A DNA stretch of 64,000 nucleotides from Chryseobacterium sp. JAH (GTDB lineage Bacteria; Bacteroidota; Bacteroidia; Flavobacteriales; Weeksellaceae). Position numbers and translations under genes: made by a program. Below are positions 24,895-33,839 of this stretch, piece by piece (positions within the stretch are counted from its first letter, which is position 1; every line of letters starts with the position of its first letter). The notes beneath the pieces are model-generated. The model was not told the DNA's origin, did not search any database, and saw nothing but the letters and a program-made list of their open reading frames with translations. The DNA lies in assembly GCF_001507335.1 (NCBI RefSeq), contig NZ_LMAH01000009.1:94013-158012 (forward strand), read 5' to 3'.

Positions 24895-25322
24895 TGAGCC
24901 ATTATCTAACAGATCAACAGATAGCTTCCCTCGTGGAAGCTATTCAGTCGGCAGAGGACCATTCTACCGGAGAAATTCGTGTGCACATTGATTCTACCAC
25001 TGAAAATAACAATGCAGCGATTGCTTATGAGGTCTTCAACGAATTATGTAAAGATAAAACTGCAGAAAAAAACGCCGTTCTCTTCCACATTAATTTTGAA
25101 AAGAAATACCTCACCATCATTGGTGACACGGGCATTCATGCAAAAGTACATCAGTCATATTGGGATCATCTGCATGACTTTATCACTTCAGAATTCGCAA
25201 AAGGCAACTATTTTAAAGCATTAAAAAGTGCTATTCTTGAAACCGGTCTCGAACTCAAAAAACATTTTCCGGTAACGGGAGAAAACAACAACGAACTTCC
25301 CAATGAGATTACGTTCTCTTAA
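24894..25322 (+). CDS. Cytosolic TPM-domain protein
   Basis: 142 residues without a signal peptide. L-T-D-Q-Q-I-A-S-L-V-E-A-I-Q-S-A-E-D-H-S-T-G-E-I-R-V-H opens a TPM (TLP18.3/Psb32/MOLO-1) domain, here the short variant that accompanies lemA. Homologues bind metals or act as acid phosphatases in plants; the bacterial role is unclear. Translation is coupled to lemA by a one-base overlap and to the next gene by a 20-base overlap. Confidence 0.82.
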   Translation: MSHYLTDQQIASLVEAIQSAEDHSTGEIRVHIDSTTENNNAAIAYEVFNELCKDKTAEKNAVLFHINFEKKYLTIIGDTGIHAKVHQSYWDHLHDFITSEFAKGNYFKALKSAILETGLELKKHFPVTGENNNELPNEITFS

Positions 25323-26097
25323 AATATTATTTTCATTTATATTCTTTTGCTTGTACACTATCGTATCGGCACAGTATACTATTCCTGAAAAGCCTGCTGT
25401 TTTATATCCGGTGTATGATGAAGGGAATTTGCTGACGCAGCAGGAAAAAAACGAACTCAACAACAAGCTCATTAAATTTGCAGATTCTACCTCAACGGAA
25501 ATTGAGGTCATCATTATTCCATCAACCAAAGGTGAAGACATCAATTATCTTGCAACTATGTTTGGGGAAAAGTGGGGAATCGGACAAAAAGATGTTGACA
25601 ACGGTGTTGTCTTCCTGATTGCAACTCAAGACAGAACGATGTCGATCCAACAGGGACGTGCAGTTGAGCAATATTTAACAGCTTCCGTTGCAGGACAGAT
25701 TCTCGATTACATTGTTACCCCAAAATTCAAACAGGGTAAATGGTTTGAAGGAATTAACGGGGGTACATCGGCAATTATGGAAGCGGTTCAGGGGAAGTTT
25801 AAACCCCTAAACAATAAAAAAAAATCAGGCGAAATTAATGTTTCAAAACTACTCCTTATCGGATTTGTAATTTTCATCATTCTTATTTTCCTCTTCAAAA
25901 ATAGAGGCGGTGGCGATGACGACGACGATGTCATAATTAGCCGAAGAGGACGGAGAAATTATCCAGGTGGATTCTTTCCTTTCCCTTTTCCGGGTGGCTT
26001 TGGCGGCGGAAGTTCTGGTGGCAGCGGTGGCGGCGGATTTGGAGGATTCGGCGGTGGCGGAAGTTTTGGAGGCGGTGGAGCTTCGGGAGGATGGTAG
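25303..26097 (+). CDS. Exported TPM-domain protein with transmembrane helix and Gly-rich tail
   Basis: 264 residues. Signal peptide ending at S-A-Q (about residue 24), TPM domain with Y-P-V-Y-D-E-G-N-L-L-T and W-G-I-G-Q-K-D-V-D-N-G-V-V-F-L-I-A, a transmembrane helix at about 181-198, then D-D-D-D-D and R-R-G-R-R blocks and a 50-residue Gly/Ser/Phe tail (G-G-F-G-G-G repeats). This fits the YgcG-like partner of LemA. The tail would be cytoplasmic if the TPM domain is periplasmic. Confidence 0.88.
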   Translation: MRLRSLKILFSFIFFCLYTIVSAQYTIPEKPAVLYPVYDEGNLLTQQEKNELNNKLIKFADSTSTEIEVIIIPSTKGEDINYLATMFGEKWGIGQKDVDNGVVFLIATQDRTMSIQQGRAVEQYLTASVAGQILDYIVTPKFKQGKWFEGINGGTSAIMEAVQGKFKPLNNKKKSGEINVSKLLLIGFVIFIILIFLFKNRGGGDDDDDVIISRRGRRNYPGGFFPFPFPGGFGGGSSGGSGGGGFGGFGGGGSFGGGGASGGW

Positions 26098-26114
26098 ATT
26101 TATAAAATACCAAT

Positions 26115-26417
26115 ATGAAATATTCTTTATTATCAATTGTATCAAACTTTATTGTAATATGGTTTTTGGTAAGAATAAATGTTTCAATTTTTGAAAAATA
26201 TATAAATACTGACGGTAAAACGAAAGCACTTTTTGGGCTGATTGAATTACAATACATCTACAAATATTATTTTCTCTCAATCATATTGGTTTCTTTTATT
26301 TTTTTATGTTACGCTTACAAGAAGAATGAAGATATAGTTGTTAAAATCGCAGCATTAATTTCATTAGGGCTTGCAATTTTATCAATATTTATAAATTTTT
26401 GGAAGTGGTTTAAATAA
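26115..26417 (+). CDS. Small membrane protein, unknown
   Basis: 100 residues with three hydrophobic segments (about 4-22, 50-67, 76-95) and a central charged loop (E-K-Y-I-N-T-D-G-K-T-K). No family recognised. It begins 17 bases after the TPM gene and 10 bases before the immunity-type lipoprotein, so it may belong to the same transcript; A+T content is slightly higher than in the operon upstream. Confidence 0.5.
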   Translation: MKYSLLSIVSNFIVIWFLVRINVSIFEKYINTDGKTKALFGLIELQYIYKYYFLSIILVSFIFLCYAYKKNEDIVVKIAALISLGLAILSIFINFWKWFK

Positions 26418-26427
26418 TCTAAGATTT

Positions 26428-26844
26428 ATGAAAATATTGTCATTATTGTACTCATTAGGCTTTCTTGTTTTTTCATGTTCTGACAAAGAAAATTGTGGTA
26501 AAATATCATCTCAAAAGCCTGACCCCAGCAACATTGAAATCTTTATTGAAAATAAATATTCTGAATACGCTAGAGAAGAACTAGACAATGCAAAAATTAG
26601 CAATGAATTTTCACCTACGGAAGTAATTCCTAATTCAACAACAGCAGTGGAAATTTCTGAAAGCATTTTGTTTCCTATATATGGTAAAGAAAACATTATC
26701 AGACAAAGACCTTACAATGTAAACTTCATTGATGGATATTTTGTTATTAATGGAACTTTACCAAAATCTGAAATTGGAGGATCATTTATAATCATTATGA
26801 ATTCTAAAGATGGTAAAGTAATAAAACTTACACATGGAGAATAA
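26428..26844 (+). CDS. Lipoprotein with NTF2-fold immunity (YbbC/YhhH-type) domain
   Basis: 138 residues. Lipobox L-V-F-S-C near residue 17. The C-terminal 70 residues, A-V-E-I-S-E-S-I-L-F-P-I-Y-G-K-E-N-I, R-P-Y-N-V, Y-F-V-I-N-G-T-L-P and G-G-S-F-I-I-I-M-N-S-K-D-G-K-V-I, match the NTF2-fold immunity family found next to polymorphic toxins. No toxin gene is adjacent. A domesticated or orphan immunity protein is possible, as is an unrelated role; the family call is from motif memory. Confidence 0.6.
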   Translation: MKILSLLYSLGFLVFSCSDKENCGKISSQKPDPSNIEIFIENKYSEYAREELDNAKISNEFSPTEVIPNSTTAVEISESILFPIYGKENIIRQRPYNVNFIDGYFVINGTLPKSEIGGSFIIIMNSKDGKVIKLTHGE

Positions 26845-26846
26845 TT

Positions 26847-27352
26847 ATGAGAAAACTATTTTCAATCATTTCAATTCTGAGTTTCATCACCATTTTTTCT
26901 CAATCAAATGAAACTTTAATAAGCTTTCTTGGTTATCAAGATATATTGGGAAAACCGTTTTTAGTAGAGCAATTTAATAACAATAAAGGAATTACATTCA
27001 ATATTGATGACCTGAATGGCAAACAACACTTATTAACTTTTGGTCAACAATCTGTGAGCCTTGTATTGAAGAAATGCCTTTACTTAATGAGTTAAAATCA
27101 GATTTGGAGGATAAGGTTAATTTCATCGGAATTACGTTCAGCACAAAAGAAAAAGTAGAAAACTTCCTTACAAAACACGAGTTTTCTTTCAATTTTATTA
27201 CAGATGTAGAATATAAACTCTTCGAAAAAAACAAAATTACACGGTATCCAATGACTTTTATTCTTGATAAAGATGGAATTCTTCAGTATGTGATTGGAAA
27301 ATTGAATCCGGAAAATGCAGATACCATTAAAAAAACACTGTTAGAATATTAA
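26847..27352 (+). pseudogene. TlpA-type thioredoxin-like protein split by a frameshift
   Basis: Frame one (26847-27095) encodes a signal peptide and the first part of a thioredoxin fold up to H-L-L-T-F; a second frame (ATG at 27074) encodes the rest through R-Y-P-M-T-F-I-L-D. Reading the second frame from 27041 restores W-S-T-I-C-E-P-C-I-E-E-M-P-L-L, the redox C-x-x-C motif with the usual TlpA context. One missing base in the T run at 27038-27041 explains the break. It starts 2 bases after the immunity-type gene. Either a pseudogene or a sequencing error. Confidence 0.8.
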
Positions 27353-27424
27353 ATAATCAAAAACAGCGGAAAAAACCAACAAAATTTCAGCAAATTTTCA
27401 TTATATTTACTGAAAACAGGTTCT

Positions 27425-27946
27425 ATGAAGAAAACGCTGGCAGTTTTTGCGCATCCTTATCTGGAACACTCAAACTCAAACGTGGAGTTGATTAACTTCT
27501 ACGTTCGTCACCAGCATTTCACCCTACGCGATCTCTACGAAGAATATCCTGATTTTCATATCGCTGCTTTTCGTGAGCGAAAACGTTTGAAAAATTACGA
27601 CCGATTTATTTTTCAGTTTCCTATTATCTGGTTCGGAATGCCCCCTTTGCTCAGACTTTGGATAGACGAAGTTTTCGACAGAAACTGGCTTAATGAGGGA
27701 GAAGAAAATCCTTTGGAGGGTAAAGAAGTATACATCGTTGTGACCACGGGCGGAAAAGAACGATCTTTCAGCAAAGAAGGCACCTATGGGTACACGGTTG
27801 AAGAACTCATCAGCGGTTTGATTGTTTCTTTAAAAGTATTTAAAGCCAATATCAAAGACACTATCATCGTATACGAAGCCAACAAACTTTCAAAAAAAGA
27901 AATCATTTTACACAAACAAAAATTCGCAGAACTACTAAATCAATAA
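27425..27946 (+). CDS. kefF: KefF-like NAD(P)H:quinone oxidoreductase (flavodoxin fold)
   Basis: 173 residues. A-V-F-A-H-P-Y-L-E-H-S-N-S-N, Y-D-R-F-I-F-Q-F-P-I-I-W-F-G-M-P-P-L-L and T-T-G-G fit the KefF/NQO1 group of FMN enzymes. E. coli KefF activates the KefC potassium efflux system. It starts one base before a kefC-type gene (stop 27944-27946, next ATG 27948), the expected operon order. Confidence 0.85.
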   Translation: MKKTLAVFAHPYLEHSNSNVELINFYVRHQHFTLRDLYEEYPDFHIAAFRERKRLKNYDRFIFQFPIIWFGMPPLLRLWIDEVFDRNWLNEGEENPLEGKEVYIVVTTGGKERSFSKEGTYGYTVEELISGLIVSLKVFKANIKDTIIVYEANKLSKKEIILHKQKFAELLNQ

Positions 27947-27947
27947 T

Positions 27948-29834
27948 ATGGAATCTACTTTAGCCATGAATACTCTTCTTTTCTTAGGCGTTGCCATTAT
28001 CATGGTTCCGTTGGCGAGAAAATTGGGTTTAAGTTCGGTCATCGGCTATATTTTAGGTGGAATTATTATTGGCCCTTACATTCTGAAACTAACTGGAAAA
28101 GATGTTAACGACATCATGCATGCCAGTGAATTTGGGGTCATCATGCTTTTATTTTTAGTCGGATTAGAATTGGAGCCCAGAAAATTCTGGGAAATGCGGA
28201 AGAAAATTCTGGGTTTGGGGATGACGCAAATGGTTTTAACGATTGCATTATTATTTTTAATATTCATTTCTGTAGGCTGGAAAACTGATAAAGCTATTGC
28301 AATTGCGATGTGTTTTGCACTATCCTCCACGGCAATTGTGCTTCAGACTTTGCAGGAAAAAAACAGTTTCAAAACAGTAGCGGGAGAAGCATCATTCTCT
28401 ACTTTATTATTTCAGGATATTGCGGTGATTCCTATTTTGGCGATAATGCCTTTGCTTGCTCATTCTAAAGTAAAACATAACGAAAATGAAGTTCAGGTTT
28501 TAATTCAGAAACTTCCTGAATGGCTACAGGCCGGAACGGTCATCATGGGCGTTGTCATCTTGATTCTATTGGGCAGATATGTTTTCGTTCCCTTCTTAAG
28601 ATATGTTTCAAAAGCCGGAATGACAGAACTGCTGACGGCCTCTTCCCTATTTCTCGTTATTGGAGTTTCAGAATTAATGGTTTCAATCGGACTTTCACCT
28701 GCATTGGGCGCTTTCTTGGCGGGTGTCATGTTGGCCAACAGTGAATTTCGTCACGAATTAGAAGCACAAATTGATCCGTTTAAAGGACTGCTCCTAGCCG
28801 TATTTTTCGTGAGCGTTGGCTCAACTATGAATTTCAACGTGATCGCAGCAGATCCTTTATTTATCTTCTCCACGGTTTTTACGGTTCTTGCTGTAAAATT
28901 TTTGGTGTTATTTGCGATTGGAAAGTTTTTCAAGATGGAAAATCCTCAAAGTTTGTTCTATGCATTTGCATTGTCGCAGGTGGGAGAATTTGCTTTTGTA
29001 CTGATTAATTATGGTTCAGATCTCTATCTTTTCGGAGCAGAATTAAATGCGCAGATGATGGCCGTTACCGCCATTACAATGTGCATCACGCCATTTCTTT
29101 TAATTATTAATGACAAATTAATTACGCCAAGATTTATCAAAGGTATTCCTGACGAAAAGAGTGATTTCAATATTCTTGAAAATAATATCGCACAAAAGAA
29201 AATCATCATTGTTGGTTTCGGTCATTTTGGAAGTACCGTGGGTCGATTGCTCAAAGCAAACAAGATTAAAGCTACTGTTCTTGACAGAGATTCTGACCGT
29301 GTCAAATTATTGCGTGGCTACGGATTTAAAGTTTATTACGGTGACGCCACAAGAATCCCCGTTTTAAGAGCCGCAGGAATAGAAGATGCCGAAATTCTTG
29401 TCCTCTGCCTCGACAATTCCGGAGACAACAAATTCATAGCTGAGCTCGTAAGTGAACATTATCCTGATGTGAAAATTTTTGTCAGAGCCAAGAATAGAAT
29501 CGACGCTTACTCTTATTTAAACAACGGAATTGACAATATTTACCGCGAGACTTTAGGCACTGCGGTAGATATGGCAGTAGATATTCTTCACGAAACCGGA
29601 ATGAGAAAATATGCTGCGAGACGCCTGGGCCAGCGTTTTATGGCGATTGATAAAGATTCTATCCGAAAATTAGCAAAATCTGACGATGACGATGAAGTTC
29701 GTCTGTTTGCAACAAAAGAACTCCTCCAGAGAGAGGAGGAGCTTTTAGCTTATGACAATCTTAATTTTGACGGTAAAAACTGGGAGGGTTCTTCATCATC
29801 TGCCGAAGAAGACGATGAGGAAAATAAAGATTAG
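27948..29834 (+). CDS. kefC: KefC/KefB-type potassium:proton antiporter with RCK domain
   Basis: 628 residues. The first 390 form a 12-helix CPA2 antiporter (V-I-G-Y-I-L-G-G-I-I-I-G-P, L-F-L-V-G-L-E-L, F-Q-D-I-A-V-I-P-I-L with the transport Asp). Residues about 415-540 are an RCK/TrkA-N domain with G-F-G-H-F-G-S-T-V-G-R for NAD and D-R-D-S-D-R. An acidic S-S-S-S-A-E-E-D-D-E-E tail follows. Inner membrane; protects against electrophiles in E. coli through glutathione adduct gating. The upstream kefF supports this. The stop lies 2 bases from the convergent gene's stop. Confidence 0.92.
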   Translation: MESTLAMNTLLFLGVAIIMVPLARKLGLSSVIGYILGGIIIGPYILKLTGKDVNDIMHASEFGVIMLLFLVGLELEPRKFWEMRKKILGLGMTQMVLTIALLFLIFISVGWKTDKAIAIAMCFALSSTAIVLQTLQEKNSFKTVAGEASFSTLLFQDIAVIPILAIMPLLAHSKVKHNENEVQVLIQKLPEWLQAGTVIMGVVILILLGRYVFVPFLRYVSKAGMTELLTASSLFLVIGVSELMVSIGLSPALGAFLAGVMLANSEFRHELEAQIDPFKGLLLAVFFVSVGSTMNFNVIAADPLFIFSTVFTVLAVKFLVLFAIGKFFKMENPQSLFYAFALSQVGEFAFVLINYGSDLYLFGAELNAQMMAVTAITMCITPFLLIINDKLITPRFIKGIPDEKSDFNILENNIAQKKIIIVGFGHFGSTVGRLLKANKIKATVLDRDSDRVKLLRGYGFKVYYGDATRIPVLRAAGIEDAEILVLCLDNSGDNKFIAELVSEHYPDVKIFVRAKNRIDAYSYLNNGIDNIYRETLGTAVDMAVDILHETGMRKYAARRLGQRFMAIDKDSIRKLAKSDDDDEVRLFATKELLQREEELLAYDNLNFDGKNWEGSSSSAEEDDEENKD

Positions 29835-29836
29835 TT

Positions 29837-30646
29837 TTATTGAATTGAAACACTTCCGCCGCTGCTTTCTTCTTTTTTCACGGTCGTTACATTTCCTTTT
29901 TTATACACATTAATACTTCCTCCAGAAGAAGCTTCCGTATCTACCGTAGAACTTACGCTCACTTCTAAGCTTGCACCACTTGAAGCACTCGCTTTCAGAT
30001 TTTCTACAATCACATCTTTTCCGTTGATACTGCTTCCCGATGAAGAACTCATCTCTGCATTTTTAGATTTTCCCGAAATAGAAATACTTGCTGCAGAAGA
30101 TGCATCAACATCCAAATCTACAGCCCAAATCTTCCCATCAAAACTACTGCTGCTGTCAACAGAGATTTCAAGATCATTGGCTTCCAGATGACCTGTGATA
30201 CTTGCAGCGCTAGAAGCTTCAACATCGGTTTTTTCTTGTGTAAATTTATCTTTCACTCTAATGCTCGCAGCAGAATTAGCTATCAGCTTCACAAAATCTT
30301 TAGCATAAATTTTTGCAGTTACGTTATTCGTATTCATCACACGGAAACCTGTGTTGTAATGAATGTGAACTTTTCCGCCTCTTCTTTCTACTAAAACTTC
30401 ATCGATGATATTCGCCGGTGCAGAGATCACTATTTTTTCCACATCAGATTTAATAATTTCAGCTTCAATGGCCTGAGAAACTTCAATTTCGTCAAAATCT
30501 CCGCTGAATTCTTTTTGTTTTAACGGTCCGTGGTCTTTATTGGTGACATCGGGAAGCCACGTTGATTTTCCGTTCTTATTCTCGTTTTCTTTGCACGATG
30601 ACAAAGTGATAATTCCTGATAAAAGTAAAATTGATGTGTATTTCAT
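29837..30646 (-). CDS. GIN-domain (DUF2807) lipoprotein
   Basis: 269 residues. Lipobox L-S-S-C near residue 18. The domain begins with F-D-E-I-E-V-S-Q-A-I-E-A-E-I and continues as a beta-solenoid with repeated S-S-A-A-S, S-S-S-S-F, S-S-G-S-S and S-S-G-G-S turns roughly every 15-20 residues, ending S-S-G-G-S-V-S-I-Q. This is the head-GIN domain common in Bacteroidota surface or periplasmic proteins, with no known activity. The Ser-rich turns are unusually regular. Convergent to kefC with almost no gap. Confidence 0.85.
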   Translation of the reverse strand: MKYTSILLLSGIITLSSCKENENKNGKSTWLPDVTNKDHGPLKQKEFSGDFDEIEVSQAIEAEIIKSDVEKIVISAPANIIDEVLVERRGGKVHIHYNTGFRVMNTNNVTAKIYAKDFVKLIANSAASIRVKDKFTQEKTDVEASSAASITGHLEANDLEISVDSSSSFDGKIWAVDLDVDASSAASISISGKSKNAEMSSSSGSSINGKDVIVENLKASASSGASLEVSVSSTVDTEASSGGSINVYKKGNVTTVKKEESSGGSVSIQ

Positions 30647-30814
30647 GGTAAGGTTTTAAAAATTTGTTTGTTCTATTAATAACAACTAAAATATAAAAAA
30701 TATTACATCATTTAAAACATTTATGAATTAGTGTCTGTTCTGATGCGTAAAAAGTAGTTGCACATCATTTATCAATTACTTTTAATACCTTTAGACTTTA
30801 ATAATAATTCATTT

Positions 30815-32956
30815 ATGAAAAACATTTCATCAGCATTATTAATTTCTGCTTTGGCATTCAATTACTCATGTATTACAATGAAAACAAACGACGTAAAACA
30901 GGAAATTCCAGTTCCTGATGCTTCGCTTTCTTCAAATCCTTTTATGAAGAAAAGCAAACTTCAATATGAAGCTCCTGAATTTGATAAAATTAAAAACGAG
31001 CATTTCAAACCTGCATTTGAATTTGGTTTAAAACAGCACGATGCTGAAATCCTTAAAATTGCGAACAATTCTGAAACAGCAACTTTTGAAAATACCATTG
31101 TCGCATTAGAAAAGAGTGGAGAAGTTTTAAAAAGAGCCGTAACCATCTTTTCAAATTTGACGAGCGCAAATACAAACCCTACTCTACAGGCTTTAGACGA
31201 AGAGTATGCTCCGATTTTCGCAGCACATTCTGATAAAATGTATCTGAATGAAAATTTATATAACAGAATTAAATCAATTACAGATAGCGGTTTAGATTCT
31301 GAAAGCAAAAGATTGTTACAGTTTTACAAGCAAAACTTCGAAATCGCTGGAGCTAATCTTTCTGCGGCTGATAAAGAAAAATTAAAGCAAGTCAATCAGG
31401 AAATGGCTTCACTTTCCACTCAGTATTCAAATAAATTATTGGAGGCGAGAAAAGAAGGTGGATTTATTATCGATAATGTTAAAGAATTAGACGGGCTTTC
31501 CGCTGACGAAATTGCTGCAGCCGCATCAGATGCAAAAACTGCAGGAAAAGAAGGAAAATATCTTTTAGCTCTTCAAAACACAACACAACAGCCCGTTCTT
31601 CAAAACCTGACCAACCGAGCAACTCGTGAAAAAGTTTTCAAAGCTTCATGGATGAGAGCGGAAAAAGGTGGGAACAGCGACACGAGAGAAACCATCGAAA
31701 AGCTGGCAAAATTAAGACTGAAAAAAGCACAGATCTTAGGCAAAAAAAGTTTCGCAGAATGGAAACTGCAGGATCAGATGGCGAAAAATCCAGACGCGGC
31801 AGTTAAATTAATGAACCAATTGGCAACTCCAGCTGTAGAAACTGCGAGACGTGAAGCAAAAGATATTCAAGATTTGATCGACCAGCAAAAAGGTGGTTTC
31901 AAACTGGAACCTTGGGACTGGAATTTCTATGCTGAACAAGTGAGAAAAGCAAAATTTGATTTAGATGAAAACCAAATCAAACCATACTTCGAAATCACAA
32001 CCGTTCTGGAAAAAGGTGTTTTCTTCGCCGCAGAAAAATTCTACGGACTGACATTTAAGAAGAGAACCGACCTTCCTGTCTACCATCCTGATGTGGTAAC
32101 CTATGAAGTTTTCGATCACGACGGAAAATCTTTGGCCATTTATTATTTGGATTTCTACACCAGAGATTCTAAAAATGGTGGTGCATGGATGAGTAATTTT
32201 GTTGAGCAATCTTATCTTTTGGGAACAAAACCGGTGATTGTTAACTGCTACAACTATCAAAAACCAGCTGCCGGAAAACCTTCATTAATTAGTTATGACG
32301 ATGTAACCACGATTTTCCATGAGTTTGGACACTCCATTCACGGAATGTTTGCAAGCCAGAAATACCCTTCACTCTCTGGAACCAATGTGCCGAGAGATTT
32401 TGTGGAATTTCCTTCTCAAATTAATGAACATTGGGCCTTAGATCCTGTCGTTTTAAAAAACTATGCGATTCATTATGAAACTAAACAGCCGATTCCGCAA
32501 GCTTTGGTCGATAAAATTAAAAATGCAGCCACTTTCAATCAGGGTTATATGACGACTGAACTGGTTTCGGCAGCAGCTTTAGATATGGATTGGCATTCTG
32601 TAACCAATGAAGGTCAATTGCTTCCGGTATTAGATTTTGAAAAACAATCATTAAATAACCACGGATTTAATTTATCTACCGTTCCACCGAGATATCACAC
32701 TCCTTATTTTGCACACATTTGGGGAGGTGGATATTCTGCAGGATATTACGCATACTTATGGTCTGAAACTTTAGACAGTGACGCTTGGGAATGGATTTCA
32801 AAGAATGGTGGACTGACCAGAGAAAATGGCGACCGTTTCAGAAAACATATTCTATCCGTAGGAAATTCTGTTGATTTGAATCAGGCGTTCAGAGATTTCA
32901 CAGGACATGATCCGGATATTAAGCCGTTGTTGAGAAACAGAGGTTTTATTAAATAA
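30815..32956 (+). CDS. M3-family zinc peptidase (Dcp-like), lipoprotein
   Basis: About 713 residues from the ATG at 30815, giving the signal M-K-N-I-S-S-A-L-L-I-S-A-L-A-F-N-Y-S-C with lipobox Cys19. The all-helical M3 fold ends with the zinc motif F-H-E-F-G-H-S-I-H-G (H-E-x-x-H) and the downstream E-F-P-S-Q-I-N-E-H-W ligand region; Y-H-T-P-Y-F-A-H-I-W-G-G-G-Y-S-A-G-Y-Y completes the active site. Homologues cleave dipeptides from peptide C-termini (peptidyl-dipeptidase Dcp). The lipoprotein signal places it in the periplasm or at the outer membrane. Confidence 0.93.
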   Translation: MKNISSALLISALAFNYSCITMKTNDVKQEIPVPDASLSSNPFMKKSKLQYEAPEFDKIKNEHFKPAFEFGLKQHDAEILKIANNSETATFENTIVALEKSGEVLKRAVTIFSNLTSANTNPTLQALDEEYAPIFAAHSDKMYLNENLYNRIKSITDSGLDSESKRLLQFYKQNFEIAGANLSAADKEKLKQVNQEMASLSTQYSNKLLEARKEGGFIIDNVKELDGLSADEIAAAASDAKTAGKEGKYLLALQNTTQQPVLQNLTNRATREKVFKASWMRAEKGGNSDTRETIEKLAKLRLKKAQILGKKSFAEWKLQDQMAKNPDAAVKLMNQLATPAVETARREAKDIQDLIDQQKGGFKLEPWDWNFYAEQVRKAKFDLDENQIKPYFEITTVLEKGVFFAAEKFYGLTFKKRTDLPVYHPDVVTYEVFDHDGKSLAIYYLDFYTRDSKNGGAWMSNFVEQSYLLGTKPVIVNCYNYQKPAAGKPSLISYDDVTTIFHEFGHSIHGMFASQKYPSLSGTNVPRDFVEFPSQINEHWALDPVVLKNYAIHYETKQPIPQALVDKIKNAATFNQGYMTTELVSAAALDMDWHSVTNEGQLLPVLDFEKQSLNNHGFNLSTVPPRYHTPYFAHIWGGGYSAGYYAYLWSETLDSDAWEWISKNGGLTRENGDRFRKHILSVGNSVDLNQAFRDFTGHDPDIKPLLRNRGFIK

Positions 32957-32963
32957 ATTTTAG

Positions 32964-32995
32964 GAAGCATTCAGCAATGGATGCTTCTTTTTTTT
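32964..32995 (+). terminator. Terminator of the M3 peptidase gene
   Basis: GAAGCATTCA / TGGATGCTTC stem (one G-U pair), loop GCAA, then a long T-run. Confidence 0.85.
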
Positions 32996-33058
32996 TAAAA
33001 ATTTCATGCACTCTAAATGTTTCAGAAATAAGGAATTATATAATGATTTAAAAATAAA

Positions 33059-33066
33059 TATATTTG
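33059..33066 (+). promoter_or_regulatory. -7 box TATATTTG of the superinfection-immunity-like gene
   Basis: 25 bases before the ATG at 33092. Confidence 0.5.
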
Positions 33067-33091
33067 TCTTGAAATAAAACTTTAACAACCT

Positions 33092-33424
33092 ATGAAATCC
33101 CTACTGTTTTTAAGTCTCTCCTGGCAACATATTCTTATTTTATCAATTATAATAATCCCTTATTTTTTACCTACATTTATAGCATACAGCAGAAAAAAAA
33201 CAAATGCTGGCGCTATCTTCGCTTTAAATTTATTTTTAGGTTGGTCATTAATTGGGTGGGTAGTTGCTTTAGTATGGGCTTTATCAGATCAACAAATAAT
33301 TATTAATTCTACTACATCAAACAATTCCAATATTGATCAATTATCAAAACTGAACGAACTTTACGAAAAAGGCATCCTCACCGATGAAGAATTCACAACT
33401 CAGAAACAAAAATTGCTTAAGTAA
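33092..33424 (+). CDS. Superinfection-immunity-type membrane protein with SHOCT tail
   Basis: 110 residues. Two membrane segments: P-Y-F-L-P-T-F-I-A-Y and A-L-N-L-F-L-G-W-S-L-I-G-W-V-V-A-L-V-W-A-L. The second, with its L-x-G-W-x-x-I-G-W-x-x-A-L-x-W-A pattern, is the signature of the Imm superinfection-immunity family, named after phage T4 Imm. The C-terminus L-S-K-L-N-E-L-Y-E-K-G-I-L-T-D-E-E-F-x-x-x-K-x-K-L-L is a SHOCT motif. The family is also common in chromosomes without phage association. No phage genes nearby. Confidence 0.8.
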   Translation: MKSLLFLSLSWQHILILSIIIIPYFLPTFIAYSRKKTNAGAIFALNLFLGWSLIGWVVALVWALSDQQIIINSTTSNNSNIDQLSKLNELYEKGILTDEEFTTQKQKLLK

Positions 33425-33446
33425 ACTTTTTTAACTAAATTGAAAA

Positions 33447-33824
33447 ATGAACTGTCCCTGCTGCTCCGGAAAAACCTACGAAGAATGCTGCAAACCCTAT
33501 CATACCGCAGAAAAATTTGCTCCGACCGCAGAAGCTTTGATGCGTTCGAGATTTTCTGCATTTGCCATTCCGAATGGAAAATATTTAATGGAAACCACTT
33601 CGCCAAGCAAAAGACAATTTCACAATACCAAAGATCTACAGGAATGGGGAGAAATCAACGAATGGACAAAACTGGAAATCGTTGCAAAACCTTCCATCAG
33701 CAAAGTGGAATTTAAAGCATTCTACACCGATGAAGACCGACAAAAGCAGGTTCACCACGAATTATCAAAATTCAAAATGATTCAAAACCGTTGGTACTAT
33801 GTGAGCGGTGAATTTTTAGAATGA
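33447..33824 (+). CDS. YchJ-family SEC-C motif protein
   Basis: 125 residues. The N-terminus C-P-C-C-S-G-K-T-Y-E-E-C-C-K-P-Y-H is a SEC-C-like zinc motif; A-P-T-A-E-A-L-M-R-S-R-F-S-A-F and the C-terminal NTF2-like part ending W-Y-Y-V-S-G match the YchJ/UPF0225 family. Cytoplasmic, function unassigned. Follows the SHOCT gene by 22 bases, so possibly co-transcribed. Confidence 0.88.
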   Translation: MNCPCCSGKTYEECCKPYHTAEKFAPTAEALMRSRFSAFAIPNGKYLMETTSPSKRQFHNTKDLQEWGEINEWTKLEIVAKPSISKVEFKAFYTDEDRQKQVHHELSKFKMIQNRWYYVSGEFLE

Positions 33825-33839
33825 CAACTGGAAATTTTC

